A model generated the notes under the pieces. It did not search any database. It had not been told where the DNA came from and saw nothing but the letters and a program-made list of their open reading frames with translations. Positions 62,190 to 64,000 of a stretch of 64,000 bases of DNA are shown piece after piece. Both the position numbers and the translations under genes were made by a program. This stretch comes from CAIWHR01 sp963726775 (lineage in GTDB: Bacteria; Pseudomonadota; Gammaproteobacteria; Burkholderiales; Casimicrobiaceae): positions 868,001-932,000 of the forward strand of contig CAVSDL010000001.1 of NCBI GenBank assembly GCA_963726775.1. Direction: 5' to 3'. Position 1 is the stretch's first letter; every line of letters starts with the position of its first letter.

Positions 62190-64000
62190 TCAGGACCTTC
62201 GCATGCGCTCGCCCGTGGGATCGTGGAGCGGCTGGGGCGCCAGCACCGCGGGACGGCGCTCGCCGAGAATCTCGACCTCGAATCCCCCACCTGCGTGCGC
62301 GAGTGCCGCGGGCACGTACCCCAGTGCGATCGACTTCCCGACCCAATGACCGTAGGCCCCCGACGTCACCCAGCCCACCACCTGGCCGTCGTGCCACACG
62401 GGCTCGTCGCCGATCGCGTCGGCGTCGGCCGCCTCGACCACGAACGCGACGAGGCGCCGCGTCGGTCCCCGTTCCCGGTCGCGAAGCACTGCCGCACGAC
62501 CGCTGAACTCCGCCTTGGTGAGATCGACAAAGCGATCGACGCCAGCTTCGGACGGCGTGTACACCGGGCGGAACTCGCGCGCCCAGTTGCCGAACCCCTT
62601 CTCCAGCCGCAGTGAATTGAGCGCCCGCGACCCGTAATGCACGAGTCCGAGATCCGCGCCCGCGGCGACCAGCGCGTCGTAGAGCGCGAGCTGGCAATCG
62701 GCCGGCACCCAGATTTCATAGCCCAACTCGCCGGTAAACGAAATGCGGCCCACGCGCGCGGGCAGCAACGCGACCTCGGTTTCGCGGAACGAGAGAAATG
62801 GAAGTCCTTCGTTCGACACGTCGTCGGCGCACACGCGGAGGAGCAGGTCGCGCGACCTCGGTCCCGCGATCGCGAGGCCGAGCAGCTCGGTGCGCAGCGA
62901 GCGGACGGCCACGCCCAAAGCCGGCAGCCGCGCCTCGAACCAGCGCAGGTGGTACTGCTCGGCGACGCCCGAGCCGAAGACGAAGTAGCGGTCGCGGCCG
63001 GCGTTCGCGACGGTGAAGTCGCCGATCAGCCTGCCGTTGTCGTTCAGCATCGGCGACAACGCCATCCGCCCTTCGCGCGGCAGCCGGCTCGCGAGCAGGC
63101 GGTCGAGCCACGCCGCGGCGCCGGGGCCGGTCACTTCGTATCGTGAAAATGTCGAAGTTTCGAGCACTCCGACGGCGCCGCGAACCGCGCGACACTCGGC
63201 GCCCACCGGGTCGTGCGCGTTCGAACGGCGGTAGGTTGCATCCTCGCGCGGCTCGCTGCCCCTCGGCGCGAACCACAAGGCGTGCTCCAGCCCGAACGAC
63301 GCGCCGAATACCGCGCCGCGCGCCTTCAGCCGGTCGTACACCGGCGTCGTCCGCAACGGCCGCGCGGCGGGCAGTTCCTCGTTAGGAAAGCGAATGCGAA
63401 AGCGCCGTGAATAGTTTTCGCGCACCTTCGCGTGCGTATAGGTCCGCGTCGCCCAATCGCCGAACCGCGCGACATCCATCGCCCAGATGTCGAAGCCTGG
63501 ATCCCCGTGCACCATCCAGTTCGCCAGTGTCAGGCCGACGCCGCCTCCCTGGCTGAACCCGGCCATCACGCCGCAGGCGACCCAGTAGTTGGAGAGGCCT
63601 CGAATCGGTCCGATTACCGGGTTGCCGTCCGGCGCGAACGTGAACGGACCGTTGACGACGCGCTTGATGCCCGCGCGTTCGAGCGCCGGAAAGTGCCGGA
63701 ATCCTACTTCGAGGCTCGGCGCGATGCGGTCGAGATCGGGCGGCAGGAGCTCGTTCGCGAAGCTCCACGGCGTCTCGCGCACGGCCCACGGCACGCCGGC
63801 TTTCTCGTAGGTGCCGATCAGCATGCCGCGGCCTTCCTGGCGCATGTAGATCTCGCCTTCGAAATCGATGACGTGCAGCATCTCGGTCGGCGAGGCAGCC
63901 ACTTCGGGGATCTCGCCGGTAATCAGATACTGATGCTCCATGGCGAGAACCGGCAATTCGAGGCCGACGAAGCGCCCGACTTCGCGCGCCCACAGCCCCC
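62190..64000 (-). CDS. Dimethylglycine/sarcosine dehydrogenase-like flavoenzyme with GcvT domain, N-terminus cut by window edge
   Basis: The visible 603 residues begin inside the FAD-binding domain (LWAREVGRFVGLELPVLAME) and continue through FTFAPDGNPVIGPIRGLSNY and WVACGVMAGFSQGGGVGLTL. From about 270 residues on comes a folate-binding GcvT-type domain (FSRYEVTGPGAAAWLDRLLA, then ISFTGELGYEIWVPADCQLA), ending in a GcvT C-terminal barrel. Such enzymes demethylate dimethylglycine, sarcosine or similar N-methyl compounds and hand the one-carbon unit to tetrahydrofolate. The open frame runs off the right edge, so the FAD Rossmann motif is outside. The TAXI genes lie 160 bp downstream on the same strand, which hints that the TRAP system imports an N-methylated substrate. 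Confidence 0.9.
   Translation of the reverse strand, partial: GLWAREVGRFVGLELPVLAMEHQYLITGEIPEVAASPTEMLHVIDFEGEIYMRQEGRGMLIGTYEKAGVPWAVRETPWSFANELLPPDLDRIAPSLEVGFRHFPALERAGIKRVVNGPFTFAPDGNPVIGPIRGLSNYWVACGVMAGFSQGGGVGLTLANWMVHGDPGFDIWAMDVARFGDWATRTYTHAKVRENYSRRFRIRFPNEELPAARPLRTTPVYDRLKARGAVFGASFGLEHALWFAPRGSEPREDATYRRSNAHDPVGAECRAVRGAVGVLETSTFSRYEVTGPGAAAWLDRLLASRLPREGRMALSPMLNDNGRLIGDFTVANAGRDRYFVFGSGVAEQYHLRWFEARLPALGVAVRSLRTELLGLAIAGPRSRDLLLRVCADDVSNEGLPFLSFRETEVALLPARVGRISFTGELGYEIWVPADCQLALYDALVAAGADLGLVHYGSRALNSLRLEKGFGNWAREFRPVYTPSEAGVDRFVDLTKAEFSGRAAVLRDRERGPTRRLVAFVVEAADADAIGDEPVWHDGQVVGWVTSGAYGHWVGKSIALGYVPAALAHAGGGFEVEILGERRPAVLAPQPLHDPTGERMRRS

Overview
The window is about 64 kb of dense, GC-rich chromosome with strongly GC-biased third codon positions. 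Gene content (IcmF-type mutase, TAXI-type TRAP transporter, YceH, YidB, 'neuromedin U'-like outer-membrane protein, type IV pilin-like domain, thiC under a TPP riboswitch, liv-type ABC operons with CoA ligases) points to a Gram-negative proteobacterium, most likely an environmental betaproteobacterium. No rRNA, CRISPR array, complete insertion sequence or prophage was seen. One tRNA gene (Gly, CCC anticodon) is present.

Layout. 1-7.7 kb: birA (cut by the left edge), hppD, hisN, a hydroxyisobutyrate-type dehydrogenase, an EamA exporter, a saccharopine-dehydrogenase-like enzyme and a membrane protein ending in a pilin-like domain. 7.7-12.3 kb: tRNA-Gly, a 5'-truncated porin-like remnant, a large Gly-rich envelope protein, a small lipoprotein and an outer-membrane protein. 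12.4-17.3 kb: TPP riboswitch and thiC, then a toxin-type islet (pRiA4b ORF-3-like protein, Doc/AbrB pair with a palindromic operator, class II Fic protein with repeated upstream motifs, DUF4258-like remnant). 17.4-25.9 kb: pseudouridine synthase, MazG-like protein, the three-gene MEMO/AMMECR1/radical-SAM cassette, LysE exporter, NYN-domain protein, yceH, yidB and uppP. 26-30 kb: EamA exporter, succinate-semialdehyde dehydrogenase, two tiny membrane proteins and a Crp-type regulator. 30.2-41.6 kb: one long minus-strand operon that reads hydroxyacyl-CoA dehydrogenase, enoyl-CoA hydratase, an amber-split small ORF, acyl-CoA ligase, LivG, LivH, LivM, LivK, LivF and a PaaK-like CoA ligase. This looks like a complete uptake, CoA-activation and beta-oxidation unit for an organic acid. 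41.9-45.9 kb: a polyamine-type ABC transporter. 46-50.4 kb: a putative nucleotidyltransferase-like protein and icmF with a perfect 16-bp palindrome upstream. 50.6-58.7 kb: M16 peptidase, CHASE2 cyclase, SH3 protein, M48 lipoprotein peptidase, inositol-monophosphatase-type protein and an EamA exporter. 58.7-64 kb: TAXI TRAP permease and receptor behind a dimethylglycine-dehydrogenase-like flavoenzyme cut by the right edge.

Points of most interest: (i) a LivG ATPase with an unexplained N-terminal domain of about 140 residues; (ii) a fusion of a DUF2628-like membrane protein with a type IV pilin-like domain; (iii) strong intercistronic hairpins after all three transporter binding-protein genes; (iv) a thiC leader in which an anti-Shine-Dalgarno stem is visible; (v) a Fic/Doc toxin islet; (vi) the uncharacterised MEMO/AMMECR1/radical-SAM cassette; (vii) three +1 shifts within 160 bp of the M16 peptidase gene, another in an EamA gene, and an amber codon in a small ORF, which are either sequence errors or real lesions. 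All family assignments come from reading motifs; no database search was possible.
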